Below, piece after piece: positions 47,060-64,000 of a stretch of 64,000 nucleotides of DNA. Source of the DNA: Thysanoteuthis rhombus. Taxonomy: Eukaryota; Mollusca; Cephalopoda; Oegopsida; Thysanoteuthidae. Where the stretch lies: NCBI GenBank assembly GCA_963457665.1, contig OY735234.1, forward strand, positions 1,501,503 through 1,565,502. Direction: 5' to 3'. Position numbers and translations under genes: made by a program. Positions within the stretch are counted from its first letter, which is position 1. Each line of letters starts with the position of its first letter. Under the pieces are notes generated by a model, which saw only the letters and a list, made by a program, of their open reading frames with translations, had not been told where the DNA came from and did no database searches.

Positions 47060-48975
47060 TGAATCTTTTTATTATCATTATTTACAGAGTGAGATATATC
47101 ATCTTCGTCAGTTCAATTTTTTCTAATTATAATGAATGATTATTTTGTGTGTGATTAACAAACATAATAGCCTGTGTAATCTAAGTTTATTGAAATATTT
47201 TATTTTTTATTTTACAATATGTGACATCATCAAAAACAACAATTTTCATCAATACATATTGCTTTTTTCTCAAAAGTCCATGAGAGTAGCTTCCCTTTAT
47301 TGATGAAAAAAACCTGCGAATAATCAAGTCCATGAATTTCAAGGACTATGTTATTTTTTGAAAAATGGAATCTTTTTCTGTGACACCTTGTTTTAAGATG
47401 TAGTAATAAAAAAAATACAAACAAAACTTCCAAAATCTTTTGAAAACCATGATCAACAATGTACAGTGATTAAATCTCTCCTTAAATACTGAGGGTGTGC
47501 CTTAGTACCTGACTTATTGTGCCGAGAGGTGAAAAAATTTGAAAATCAGTCAATGAGAAGGATACACAAAGGGAAATATTCAATGAAGTAAACGCAATCC
47601 CTCTTCAGATTCAGTGTAAAAAGAAATATTATTTGTTACTATTGAGTTTTCCAACTCTTGTTTGACTAATATTCAAGTAAGAATCCAAATTAGAACATAT
47701 AAAGAATTATTCATAGCAGTGGCTAACAGACCACAAAAAAATGGTTCAGTACTTTCAGGAGATCTTAGGACTCCAATAGTGACCTTATTACATCATTCCA
47801 AGGCAATAGGAAAAGTTAAAAAGTTGGAAAAATGAACTGGATGCTCCATGACAGTACACAACACATATGTCTCATCTGAATGTGTCTAAGCTTAAAGGAT
47901 TAGGATATGAAGTCTTGCTGTGTCTTCAATTCTAACCTGATATTTCTGTATGAAATCATCAACTTTTCAAGCATTTTAAACTTCACATCTGTAATAAGAT
48001 GTCCAGTAATAATGAAGCTATAATTTGAGCTCAATCTAAATGTGATTGCTGAACCTCAAGAATTTTTTAGAGATGACATTGGAAAAAGGTTTTTGCTTCA
48101 AATAGGTCATATTTAGATTTGCTTTTATCATCCCCAATCTTTCCATTATATTTCTAATGTAACAATTTGATACATCATTTTTTTAAACATTTAAAATGCT
48201 ATTACTGTTGTCATCATTTTTAAGGCTGATCTTCTATGAATATTCTGCTATAGTAAAAGTACATTGATAATATTTTAACAGAAGGAAAGATTAGGTAGTT
48301 TAGAAAGAAAGTTAGAAGAAATGAGTACAGAAAAGAAAGTCAATAAGAAGGTAAGAAGAGAGAGAAAAAGAGAGCGGACTGCTTGGACTTGTAGGCAGAA
48401 TGTCTTAGATAGCCTGGGTGGAGAGAAAAGATTGTGCGGAAGAGGGGGGAAGGGGAGAAAGTGAGGATGAGGATGAGGAAGGAGAGGGTGGGTGTAAATG
48501 GAAAGAGAGTGTGGTATTGGAAGGAAAATTTCTCATTTCGTATTAACTTTTGAGGACATATTATTGAATTACCTATTTTTGGAGTTAAAATTTTTTTTAC
48601 TTCCATAATTTTGATTACTACTACAAAACTTTCTCAAGAATCAAACATTCCAGAAAAAAATAAACAATTTCAAAATAAATTATGTATTTCTTGGTTCTCA
48701 GTTAACTTCAAGTTGCTATAAGTGACATGAGTGATTAAGACACTCAGTTTCATTTCTAAAAAAGGTTTATCTAATGGATTTAATATCAATATCCGTCTGA
48801 GCTAGTGAGGGAGCCACTGTCCTATGTTTTCAAAGAATAAAGAAAAGAAACACTGTTTCTGTTGATATCTAATTAGGAAAGCAAAAATGTTTGGCATGAA
48901 AAAAAATCTTCAACATCCCCATCTCCACAGAAGGTCAGGAAGAATTCATACACGTAATCTTATAAACAAACAGTG
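47060..48975. other. Faint mariner-like trace; otherwise nothing
   Basis: Plus-strand text at about 47765-47870 (HHSKAIGKVKKLEK, then TVHNTYVSSEC after a stop) resembles the mariner transposase region HLKAIGKVxKLxKWVPHxL. It is short and heavily broken. A purine-rich stretch lies at 48300-48520. No host exon was seen. Confidence 0.35.
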
Positions 48976-48979
48976 ATAA

Positions 48980-49135
48980 ATTATAATATACTGATTTACT
49001 TGGACTAGGATTCTCATCTTGATTGCTATATTTACATTGTTTCAGCCCTTGAACCCTCTGGCCTTCTTCAGTTGTCGGAAAATTTCGAACTGAAACTTTC
49101 ATTCCACCTCGTGGATAAAAGCATTGGTTAAACAT
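48980..49135 (+). repeat. Single-arm copy of the 51.4-kb inverted-repeat element
   Basis: ATACTGATTTACTTGGACTA, TTCTCATCTTGATTG, ACATTGTTTCAGCCCTTGAA and CTTCTTCAGTTGTC match the left arm of the element at 51394-51908 in order. The motif AACATGGACAGTGGAATGAGAA at about 49178 also matches that element's centre (51719). Confidence 0.6.
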
Positions 49136-49487
49136 ATCTAGTGATTAGCAATAATTCACTCATACAAGATATCTTCTAACATGGACAGTGGAATGAGAAT
49201 TACTCCTAAGGAATGAATGAAGGCTTTTGAGATGTTTTCTCCTCTCAGGACTTTTATTAGATACTGTATAGTTATCGAATATTATTATCATTATTAATTT
49301 TTGATTAGTATTTTTTTTTCATCTTAAATTTTTAGTTACTTTTTAGCGCAACTTACTTAGGTTGTCAATCTACAACAGTGAATATCCAGATTGGAAAAAG
49401 GCAAATATGACACTGAGAGGTATTATGAAAGAATGAAGGACAGGTTTCAAGGCAACTTTTGATCTTTTGCCAACCGTAGGGTTCTGC

Positions 49488-49670
49488 TAGCTCAGTCAGC
49501 AAGAGTAGCTGGTAGGTTAAACTAGACTTCTCTGATGCAAAAGAGTCAAGAGTTTGAATCTTGCTTAGAACTTATCCTTTATCCCAATCTGCACTAGTTA
49601 CGCACACACATAGACTGACAACCTGAGTAAGTTGTGATAAAAAGCAACTAGAAAATCAAAATGAAAGAAA
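49488..49670 (+). mobile_element. tRNA-derived SINE
   Basis: TTCTGCTAGCTCAGTCAGCA (A box) and CAAGAGTTTGAATCTTGC (B box) form a tRNA-like head. The tail AAGTTGTGATAAAAAGCAAC and AAATGAAAG matches the SINE at 35165-35345. Cephalopod SINEs of this build are well known. Confidence 0.65.
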
Positions 49671-49674
49671 TATT

Positions 49675-51390
49675 AGTCAGAAATCCACTTATATAATTAA
49701 TAGTGTGACTTTTTCTTTTTCTCTGTCCATAACGATGGATTCTTCCACTCGAATTTAACAAATTTTTGTGATAAAAATATTTTCCAATCACCACTTGAAA
49801 TAATGAACTCTCCCACTGAAACGAGTAAGATGAATTCTTTTTGAGATAAATCATTTCATCTCATAGAAATATATCCGTGATTTTTTTCACAAGGATTTTT
49901 AAGTTAATAATGATAACACTGTGTAACATGATTTTTGTTCCTGAGTACTGGGTATTACTTTCTAATTATTTATGTGTAAAAAGAATAGAAAATATCTATT
50001 ATTCCCTTTTAACTTTGCTTTTTGACCATGACAGGGATATTCATATTTAGTTGTTTTTCTTACATTTAATGATTAAAAAAGTGCAAATTCATTCAGTATC
50101 CAATAAGAAATAAGTAGATTTCAAAATATCACTGTCCAGGTCACAAAAACAGGGTTTGATATGAATAATTAACATTCCCAGTATGTTTGAGACATAAACA
50201 ACTAGAAAGTATCCCTTAATACATAGGAACTGAACACAGTGTAATGGTTGGCACTGCTTCATCTTAAAATAAATAAAAAAGATAATATCAACATTGCCAT
50301 CACACAAACACCATTTTCATTTGTTTTAATAACCATCTTCCCTCTTCACACAATGATGCATCTTCATGGTGATAATTTTGAGTATTCTACTATTTTTATT
50401 TTTTTGTATAATAAAAAAAAAATACATTTACCCTACTCTACATTTAAGCATAGTGGAACGTTAAATATCTGAACATCGATTATCCAAATTTAGGATTATC
50501 CAAACAGAATTTCAAGCTTCCAAGAATATTCAATTTTACAATTTTGTCTTGGGTACAAATCTATTTGCACCTTTTTAAGGTGTGGTTTGAAGCATAAGAC
50601 AAAGTTGATGGCATAGAGTTGATTCATATTCCTCAAATGCTTTTGTTGGCAAAAACAAAGAATCAAAAGAACCTAAAGCAACAATAACAAGATATATTCC
50701 CTACAAAACAATGATCAATTACCAAATGAATTTCATTCACATGAACTTAGTGTCTCTAATGAACTTAATGCACTTCCTAAACAGGTACATAAATGGATTT
50801 TTCTAATCACATCATGTTTCCTTGAATTTTCAGCACAATAATTTTTGTTATTTAAACATGATATGATTTTATTTGTAAGACAAAAGATAATGAATTTTTA
50901 GGCATCCTGTGTTTGTACTCCTTTTAATAATTGAATGAAAGCAAACAACTTGAACCTGTTTTTTATGTAATTGTATCCATTATGGCTTCCTCTTTTATGA
51001 TCAGATCAGTTATCTGAACAATTAACCATCTCATTCCGATAACAAAAGTTCCACTGTACTATAAACATTGGTAAAAGACAGTGCAAGGAAAACAAAGCAA
51101 CTCTGATGGATTCTCATACAAGAGCTCTTTAAATTACACGTATACAAAAAAAAAGAAGAAAACATATGCATACATACTCATGGGTAATCAATATTCAATT
51201 AAAAAATCAATAGTCATAAGTAGATTTTTTTAATATTTCAATGTTAATTCACATCATTCACAGATAATTAAAGATTGAAAAAATTCTTCTATTGATTCTA
51301 TTCAAAAATTTTCAACAAATGATGAGAACGAACATTAAAATATCAACAAAACTACCAAAGGACTAGATTTTTGTCCAAATTTCTGAGATT
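49675..51390. other. No gene seen
   Basis: AT-rich DNA with short A-runs; no exon, RNA or element recognised. Confidence 0.35.
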
Positions 51391-51393
51391 AGG

Positions 51394-51908
51394 AATTATC
51401 ATTATTATACACTGATTTACTCAAACTAGTGTCCTCATCTTGATTATTAAAATCACAATGTTTCAGCCATTGCACTCTCCATCTTTCTTCAGATGTCTGC
51501 CATAGTTGGTAACCATTTGGGAATGTCAAACCAAACCATTTATTCATTTCAAAAGAGTAGAGTGTTCTAATTCTGCTGTCTTGGTAGTATTTAGTAACTT
51601 GTGTGGCAGTCATAAGTTCAAACCCTGGCTCTGGTAGTGCAAAGAAGTCATATACTCAGGTTCAATGGAAGAGGCAGGCAAGCAACATCACAAATTAACT
51701 CGGAAGAAGTCGCTGACTAGCATGGACAGTGGAATGAGAACAATCTATCCCCATGGATTAAATGAAGGGTCTGGTTCAGAATTCCCAAATGGTTACCAAC
51801 TATGACAGACAACTATAGAAGGCTGTCGGGTACAACAGCAGAAATGTTATGATTGTAACAACAGAGATGAGGACACTAGTTCAAGTAAATCAGTGTATGA
51901 TAATGATT
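51394..51908. mobile_element. Long-inverted-repeat element (~515 bp)
   Basis: The first ~129 bp (51394-51522) and the last ~130 bp (51779-51908) are inverted copies. Both contain ACACTGATTTACT, ACTAGTGTCCTCATCT and CATAGTTGGTAACCATTTGG with similar spacing. The centre holds CATGGACAGTGGAATGAGAA. No coding capacity; this fits a foldback or MITE-like non-autonomous DNA element. Confidence 0.65.
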
Positions 51909-51909
51909 C

Positions 51910-52740
51910 TAGATTTTGAATTTGATTAAAGGGAGTTACCTCCCATCCTTTAAATCTCAAGTATTACAATTGCTTCCTTTGTATCTTATCCTTGTATCAC
52001 AAAACAAAACTGAATATTCATTTTTGCATCTGCCTGCAATGAATTAATGCAGACATCCCCAATTCTAACATGGGTGTCGGGGTCCAAGAAAGCCAACCAT
52101 GTTATAACCAAGCCACGATGACTGCAGAGTGGGTAACGGCGATATTCAAGAGGGAGGGAAGGTATTCAGGGGTCGCCTGCACATTCAAAAGTGTTTTTTT
52201 GAGAAGCAATAAAAAAGAAAATCTTTCCCTAAGATTAGTGAGTATAAAAAGAGAGAACAGGAAAGAGAGCAGCAGATGTGAATGTGGAGTGTACCAATCG
52301 TTTCACCCGTGAAAATTCTACTCATTTTAGTTATATATTAAGTGTAGTTTTAGTACATTGTTTTTACCATTTCAAACTTGTATTGTGTATCTCATGGTGA
52401 GAATAGTGGTATAAGAAACCACAAAAGTTACTGATAATTTTCATTAATTATTCTTTCACTAAATTTCTCAATTTTTAAGTAATTTATATACTATACGTAT
52501 TTTTTAGGTAATTTCAAACAATGTACTCAATTATTTTGTAGAAAATGCTTGTGTGAAAATGTTTATAATATAGATTAAAATGAAATTTTATACAACATAC
52601 TCAATTATATTTTTTTTTAAATGTTAGAGAGGAATTTTTGCGAATGTCATTTCTATGGGTTTCATTTTCCATGGGTGAACTTTACTGGGTGAAATTTTCC
52701 TGCGTGGAATTTTCATGAAACTGCTCGTAAGGAAAGGAGG
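51910..52740. other. Downstream flank / probable 3' UTR of GALNT7-like gene
   Basis: Follows the stop codon on the minus strand. Plus-strand phrases such as GGGTGAAATTTTCC and TGGGTGAACTTTAC repeat at 52650-52720. GGGAGTTACCTCCC at about 51929-51942 is a perfect 14-bp palindrome apart from its centre. Confidence 0.35.
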
Positions 52741-52741
52741 C

Positions 52742-59125
<6,384 letters not shown>

Positions 59126-59164
59126 CTTTAAACAAAAAAGAAACAAAATAACATAGAAATCATC

Positions 59165-59430
59165 ATGAAGAGATCCTGGGGTAGTAGTTATACTGCTAAG
59201 AAGGAATACAAGGGAAAAAGAAGGAGAAATACAAGGGAAAAAGAAAGAATAGAAGGAAAAGCAAAGAAGAAATTTTTAAAAAAAGAAGGAATAGAAGGAA
59301 AAAAAAAAAAAGAAGAAAATACAGAAAAAAGACAGGATAGAAGGAGAAAAAATGAATAGGAGGAAAAAACAATGAAAAAGAAGGAATAAAGACAGAAAAT
59401 AGAAAGAAAAAAGAAAAAGTGGAGGAATTT
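59165..59430. repeat. Purine-rich GAAGGA-type tract
   Basis: Nearly pure A/G on the plus strand with AAGAAGGAATAGAAGGA words; low complexity, 40 bp upstream of a GALNT7-like exon. Confidence 0.85.
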
Positions 59431-62400
59431 TTAGCCAGATGTCTACTTCATATGATTAAACAGACATAATCAATGAGTTACATTACTTACACTTTATGCT
59501 TGGTGGTGTAGCAACATCTGATTCCAATTTATAGTGAATGTATAATCAATAATATAGACTTTTTGTGAAAGTGAGGTTGCTATTGCATAGGTATTCTAAC
59601 ATGTAAGATAGGCATGTTTAATGGATGAGTGAAATGTATCACTTTTTGACTTCAAAATCCAATAACTCTTTGTAGGGGACTGGGCAGCGAGTGAGTAGCT
59701 AGGAATTGAACCTAACACTAAAAACTTGAAAAGTTTTGGCATTTTCAAAGACCAGTATGTGATAATGGGAGAGGCCTTTACTAAACTGGGCTGTTACTTT
59801 CCATCAATCTCAAAGTATGCAGTCACTTCCATAAAATATGAATTGAAAAAAATAGAAAAAAAAATTTTTAAAAGGAAAACTGACAACTTGTGATTTGAAA
59901 AGGAGCAGTTTTTCACACTTGTGGGTGACAGTAAAGTATTGGGTAGCACTGAAAAAGCTCTTAAAAGCAAGAAGAGCTATGGTATTGTCCTGGTAGAATA
60001 TTTTGTCTGAAGTGAAGAAGTTGTAAGAACAAATTTCACAATACATTGAACCTACGGATGGTAAGAAAAGAAGTAATTGACCACATTAAGGAACTGATGC
60101 CATAACGAACTGATTTATTGTTTACAAAATGTGGTATTTTACAAACTGCTTACCTTGAAGCCTTACTTCTGTAAGATAGACGGAAATTAACTAACCAGTT
60201 TAACATCACATGTACATAAACCCCACAAAATGTAGTGTTTCTAAAAACTGACAAAATTCTGGCAATAGTCAAGGTCTTATGGTATTGAAAGCACAGATAT
60301 TTCCACTTGCAAAATAAGCTTTTTTTTCCATGCACTTACTGAAAAAAATAGATATCATAATTTGGATCAAACCCTGGTGAAAATTATGGGATCACCTTAA
60401 GATAACTTTGATAGAGAAATATTATAAATAAGAAACCCACACAATCCCAGCAAATCATAAATTGAACCTGAAAATCAAAATGTATAATTCAATATTCCAC
60501 CTAAGGTAACTTGCAAAACTATTTCAGAAAAAATAATATTATTATAAAAATTCTTTCTCTCATTCATTTGAATGTATCTAAATTTTTGATATAATGTTTC
60601 TGTCGTAAATTTCAAAGAATAATTTTTTGTAAATTGAGTCATCTTTTTTTGTAAAGTCTCTACCAAGAAAGTTATGACTTGAATGTAAGTCGAAAATACT
60701 GGATCATGTATTAGTCGAATTGTTTTAATATTTTCAATGTTTTCTTTTTCATACATTTATTTGTCTAAGTAAACTTTTCCATATGTATCTCACAATACAC
60801 AAAATTTTAGATCCGCTACTGTTTATGTGGAATTTTGTCAAGAGCAGACAGTATTTTTTTTTTTTGTTAGTTCGATTAATATGAGCTGGTCTTAATCTCC
60901 TGTGTTGAATTTCTTCAATCATTTTTCATTTTTTACTGGACTCTTATATCAAATAATTCTACATCTAAAAAGCAGTGACTTGTTACTTCATTGTTTTCAT
61001 ACATTTAATAATTCAAAAAGTCTTTCAAAAAGTTACTCACTTTACTTGGGAAGATTTAGGTTCTCTTCAGTGAATCATGTATTGTTATAGCAGACATTTT
61101 TTGCTAATTCTTTAAGTTTAAAATTGCTGTGAAAAAAGGGAAGGAGTAGGCCAACTCTTTGAAAAGCAACAGCTTCGTGTATACATGTGTGTTTTTCACT
61201 ATTACTGATAATAATGATATTAATAATATTTACTATTGTTATAATGACTAAAAAATGGCAGAATTTGCATAAAAATCAATTTCATTATAAAAAAATCTCT
61301 GTGTCATTCATATGAAGGATTATTGGAGAAAATTCTAAACCGAAGATCATTTGTTTCCAAAGTTCAGAATCGTAGATTAACCTGAAAATGACTTTGAATG
61401 ACCTCCAAGATCAACTTCACATTGCCTGAGAAGTTGACTTCTTGCAAGCACTACATGCTGAAGTGAATATTAGGTTGGTAGGCCTTATAGGTTTAGCAGA
61501 GAAGAGGAACAGATGAAAAAACAAAAGGTTCAAAAGTAGATGAATACGTGTTTTAGGTAGAAAGATTGACTGAGAACCGACTTATCTCAGAGTGTTTAAG
61601 ATTATTAGTTTAGAATTGTTATAAAGTATGTCCTAAAGATTGAAAGTTTAATTAGTTTTTAGGGTTTCTTAACCATTTTTACTCCATTTGGTTAGTTCTA
61701 AAAATTTTGCTCTCCTGAGGCAATATTACTTTCATTGATAATGACTACTCTACTCTACAATATCTAATGCCTTTAGCCAAAGATATACTCACATTAAGTA
61801 GCTTGATAGTAATCTTCTAAAAAGAACATTGCATTCCATTATGTAATGCATTATCTTGGGTAAGTCAAGAAAACTCCATAATGAATTGTTTACAGCCAAG
61901 TTTCGTGTTTCAGGATGACTTACCAATGCTTGCATAATGACATAACAGGATAATAGAAATGGAAATTAATAACTGAAACAATTTTCCAACAATACAACCT
62001 TCGCAATTCACCCAGAATTTTCTCCTTATTTCTTGACTTTAACAACATGGAACGAAAGATCAACTATTTTCAAATAAAATTCCATTTGTATGTGACAATC
62101 TATCTCCCCTGAGTTCAACTTGCATTCCCTAGGGGGTGATATTGTTCCCAGTGTGAATGACTGAGCAAAACAATAAACAAGCAAATAAATGAACATTTTT
62201 TTTTAAAATAAGTGAAAAATAAATAGATAGGTCTGGTTAGCAACTCATTAAAAACCATCAATTTGGCAGAGAGCCATTTAAGGAGTGATCAATCATTGAG
62301 CATTGATCAACAAAAATTCTAAACATATTAAGGAGTAAATTTTTTAATTTTCAGCCCTCTAGCTCCATTGGTATGGCCTTTACAGGCGATACATATATAA

Positions 62401-63180
62401 ATAGATAGCCAGCCAGTCAGAACTACCTATAAAACTGAAGAAACCTTTGTTGACCAACAGACAGCTTGAGTTGACGATCTCAAATGAATACATATCTAAT
62501 ACTATAAAATCAGTGATTGTTTTTTTGTATGTATTGTATGGCTATCCAAGTGTCTGGACCCTAGAAGCTGAAAATAATCTTATATGGGTAACTTGACTCA
62601 CAGATGAACATAGAATAGATGATTACTAGGGGTCATCAGAAGTCAATTCAGAGTCAAAACTTTTATTTCCTGCTAAGCTGCAAAAAAGGATATCTTTTTA
62701 CACAATTCTGCATAGACTGGAAACACCATAGATTGTATTGTGAGGGGTTATGTAAACGTTTATTTATTTGAAACAAAAATGGACGTGCCAGTAGCCAAGC
62801 AATTTGCAGCATGAAAAATAAGCTCAGCGAGCTGACTTCAGAATAAGACTACAAAAATAAATGCATTCATTTTGCACTAATGCCCTTGGGAAAGGCTTGA
62901 ATTGGGATAAATGATTCAATTGGAATTGAAAAAAAAGTCTTTGATTAAAAAGGATGCAATTGCAGCAACCAGTACAGTATTTTGTAAAAAGGATTTTTTT
63001 CAAAAAAATTTCTCAAAAACTGTATCAATAGAATTCCATTTGAGGACTTGTATTCATTTTTTTATGTTTATGTTAATCTTTAATAGAGGTAAAATAGTAC
63101 AATTTTCTGTTAGATTCCTCATTTCCAGGCCAACTGTCAGCAATTGATATGATGGCAAGGTTTCAATAGAGCAAGCTCAA
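59431..63180. other. Intron of GALNT7-like gene; no exon found
   Basis: The WGGEN exon that should precede 59125 was looked for on the minus strand and not seen. The segment 62550-62660 holds one diverged AGGTCA satellite unit in reverse orientation (GGGTAACTTGACTCA, GATGAACATAGAATAG, GGGGTCATCAGAAGTCA). Confidence 0.45.
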
Positions 63181-63184
63181 CTTT

Positions 63185-63645
63185 TAAGAACAAAAAAAAA
63201 TTGCATTAGTTTCAAAAAGAAGGATCTACAACCAATGCATCCTCCTGATAGTCACCTATGGAGCCTAAACATGGAACCTAACCAAAAGATCGATCCTCAA
63301 ACTGAAAACCATACAACATACACATGAGACAATTCTCAACATCACATGGAAAGATAGCAAAACAGCACAGAATATTAGAGAAAAAAACAAAAGTCAGAGA
63401 TATCATAGAATCCATTAGAAAACCTAAATGGCAATGGGTTGGTCATGTTGCAAGAATGGCAGACAACCACTAGGCATCTTGACTCACAACATGGATCCCC
63501 AGGGATCATAAACGAAGCTGTGATGTAACGAACAAAACAAATTCATAAATATTAGCTCCACGACACCCATGATAGAGAGATCTGGGGAAGGTCCATGACC
63601 AATAATGGACGCTAAAAGGCTCTTGATGATGATGATGATGATGGT
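63185..63645 (+). mobile_element. LINE 3' end with (GAT)n tail
   Basis: Text reads RRIYNQCILLIVTYGA, TWNLTKRSILKLKT, then a WGHVARM-like segment and a terminal KRLLMMM. It is the C-terminus of an invertebrate endonuclease-RT LINE ending in (GAT)n at 63627-63643, as RTE-like elements end in short tandem repeats. It is 5'-truncated and carries several stops. Same family as 26815-27245 and close to that at 9880-11405. Confidence 0.75.
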
Positions 63646-63649
63646 ATAG

Positions 63650-64000
63650 TATACAAACTATATGACTGGATTCATTTTAGATACTTGGAAACCTAAGCAG
63701 AGCAGGATTCTTCTGCTTAGCCTACAAATATATTGAACAGTATGACTTTCTTGGTTCTCTGTCTGTGACAATAGACTCTCTCATATAAAGGTAACAATTT
63801 TCCTGATAAAATATCTCTTACCTATCATTCAAAATTATTGACACTTGCACTGCAACAAAAAAAAATCATCTCATAGAAATTCAACAATATCTGTAAATTC
63901 TTTCATAGTTTACCTAGCATATATAGATATTACACACATACACAAGGTGCTACTCAAAAATTCTGAAAATTTAAAAAGTGTATGGAAGGTGCTCCATTCC
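63650..64000. other. No gene seen
   Basis: AT-rich intron-like DNA up to the right edge of the window. Confidence 0.35.

Noticed and set aside
60475-60756. 93-codon minus-strand frame upstream of the GALNT7-like exons
   Set aside because: No GalNAc-transferase motif, no splice fit, and composition as expected for AT-rich intron.

Overview
This is animal nuclear DNA: AT-rich, with introns of 1-2.5 kb, two split genes and heavy repeat content. The repeats include long (TA)n, (CT)n and (GT)n arrays, tRNA-derived SINEs, APE-type LINE fragments, Tc1/mariner, hAT and Helitron-like pieces and a decayed Ty3/Gypsy fossil. The mix, plus a palindrome containing GGGCAGTAACTC that I recall from molluscan genomes, suggests a mollusc, possibly a cephalopod. 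That assignment is an inference. Almost all long open frames are chance products of microsatellites or remnants of mobile elements.

Two host genes can be supported exon by exon, both on the minus strand. (1) At 52742-59125 lie the last five coding exons of a polypeptide N-acetylgalactosaminyltransferase most like GALNT7 (Drosophila pgant7). They encode the end of the catalytic domain and the whole C-terminal ricin-type lectin domain; the earlier exons must lie beyond the right edge. (2) At 31626-40197 is a complete-looking five-exon gene for a 238-residue protein I do not recognise; every splice phase fits. A CpG-rich spot at 5230-5340 (minus) looks like a promoter with a tiny first coding exon (MARTEFD), but no second exon was found.

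Layout: 1-790, tandem satellite of ~140 bp with AGGTCA-like half-sites every 10 bp; 2103-2812, possible solo LTR; 4.7-5.0 kb, purine tract; 6.0-6.5 kb, inverted SINE composite; 7.8-8.2 kb, microsatellites; 8.8-11.4 kb, Helitron-like end, a second block of the satellite and a degenerate LINE with one satellite monomer inside it; 11.6-11.7 kb, tRNA-like SINE head; 14.1 kb, long TA array; 16.0-16.7 kb, Tc1/mariner remnant; 17.1 kb, another satellite monomer; 18.7 kb, second Helitron-like end; 19.0-19.3 kb, polypyrimidine tract; 20.4-20.7 kb, MITE-like element; 22.1-22.4 kb, trinucleotide arrays; 23.6-25.9 kb, Tc1-like and Gypsy remains; 26.8-27.2 kb, LINE 3' end; 31.6-40.2 kb, unknown gene; 41.2-42.3 kb, 45-60 bp minisatellite; 42.3-46.5 kb, possible hAT element; 47.7-48.0 kb, mariner-like trace; 49.5 kb, SINE; 51.4-51.9 kb, long inverted-repeat element; 52.7-59.1 kb, GALNT7-like gene; 63.2-63.65 kb, LINE 3' end.

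The two genes have no evident functional link. I did not find a clearly new biological system. The most unusual structure is the satellite with 10-bp-spaced nuclear-receptor-like half-sites, which lies near Helitron-like termini.
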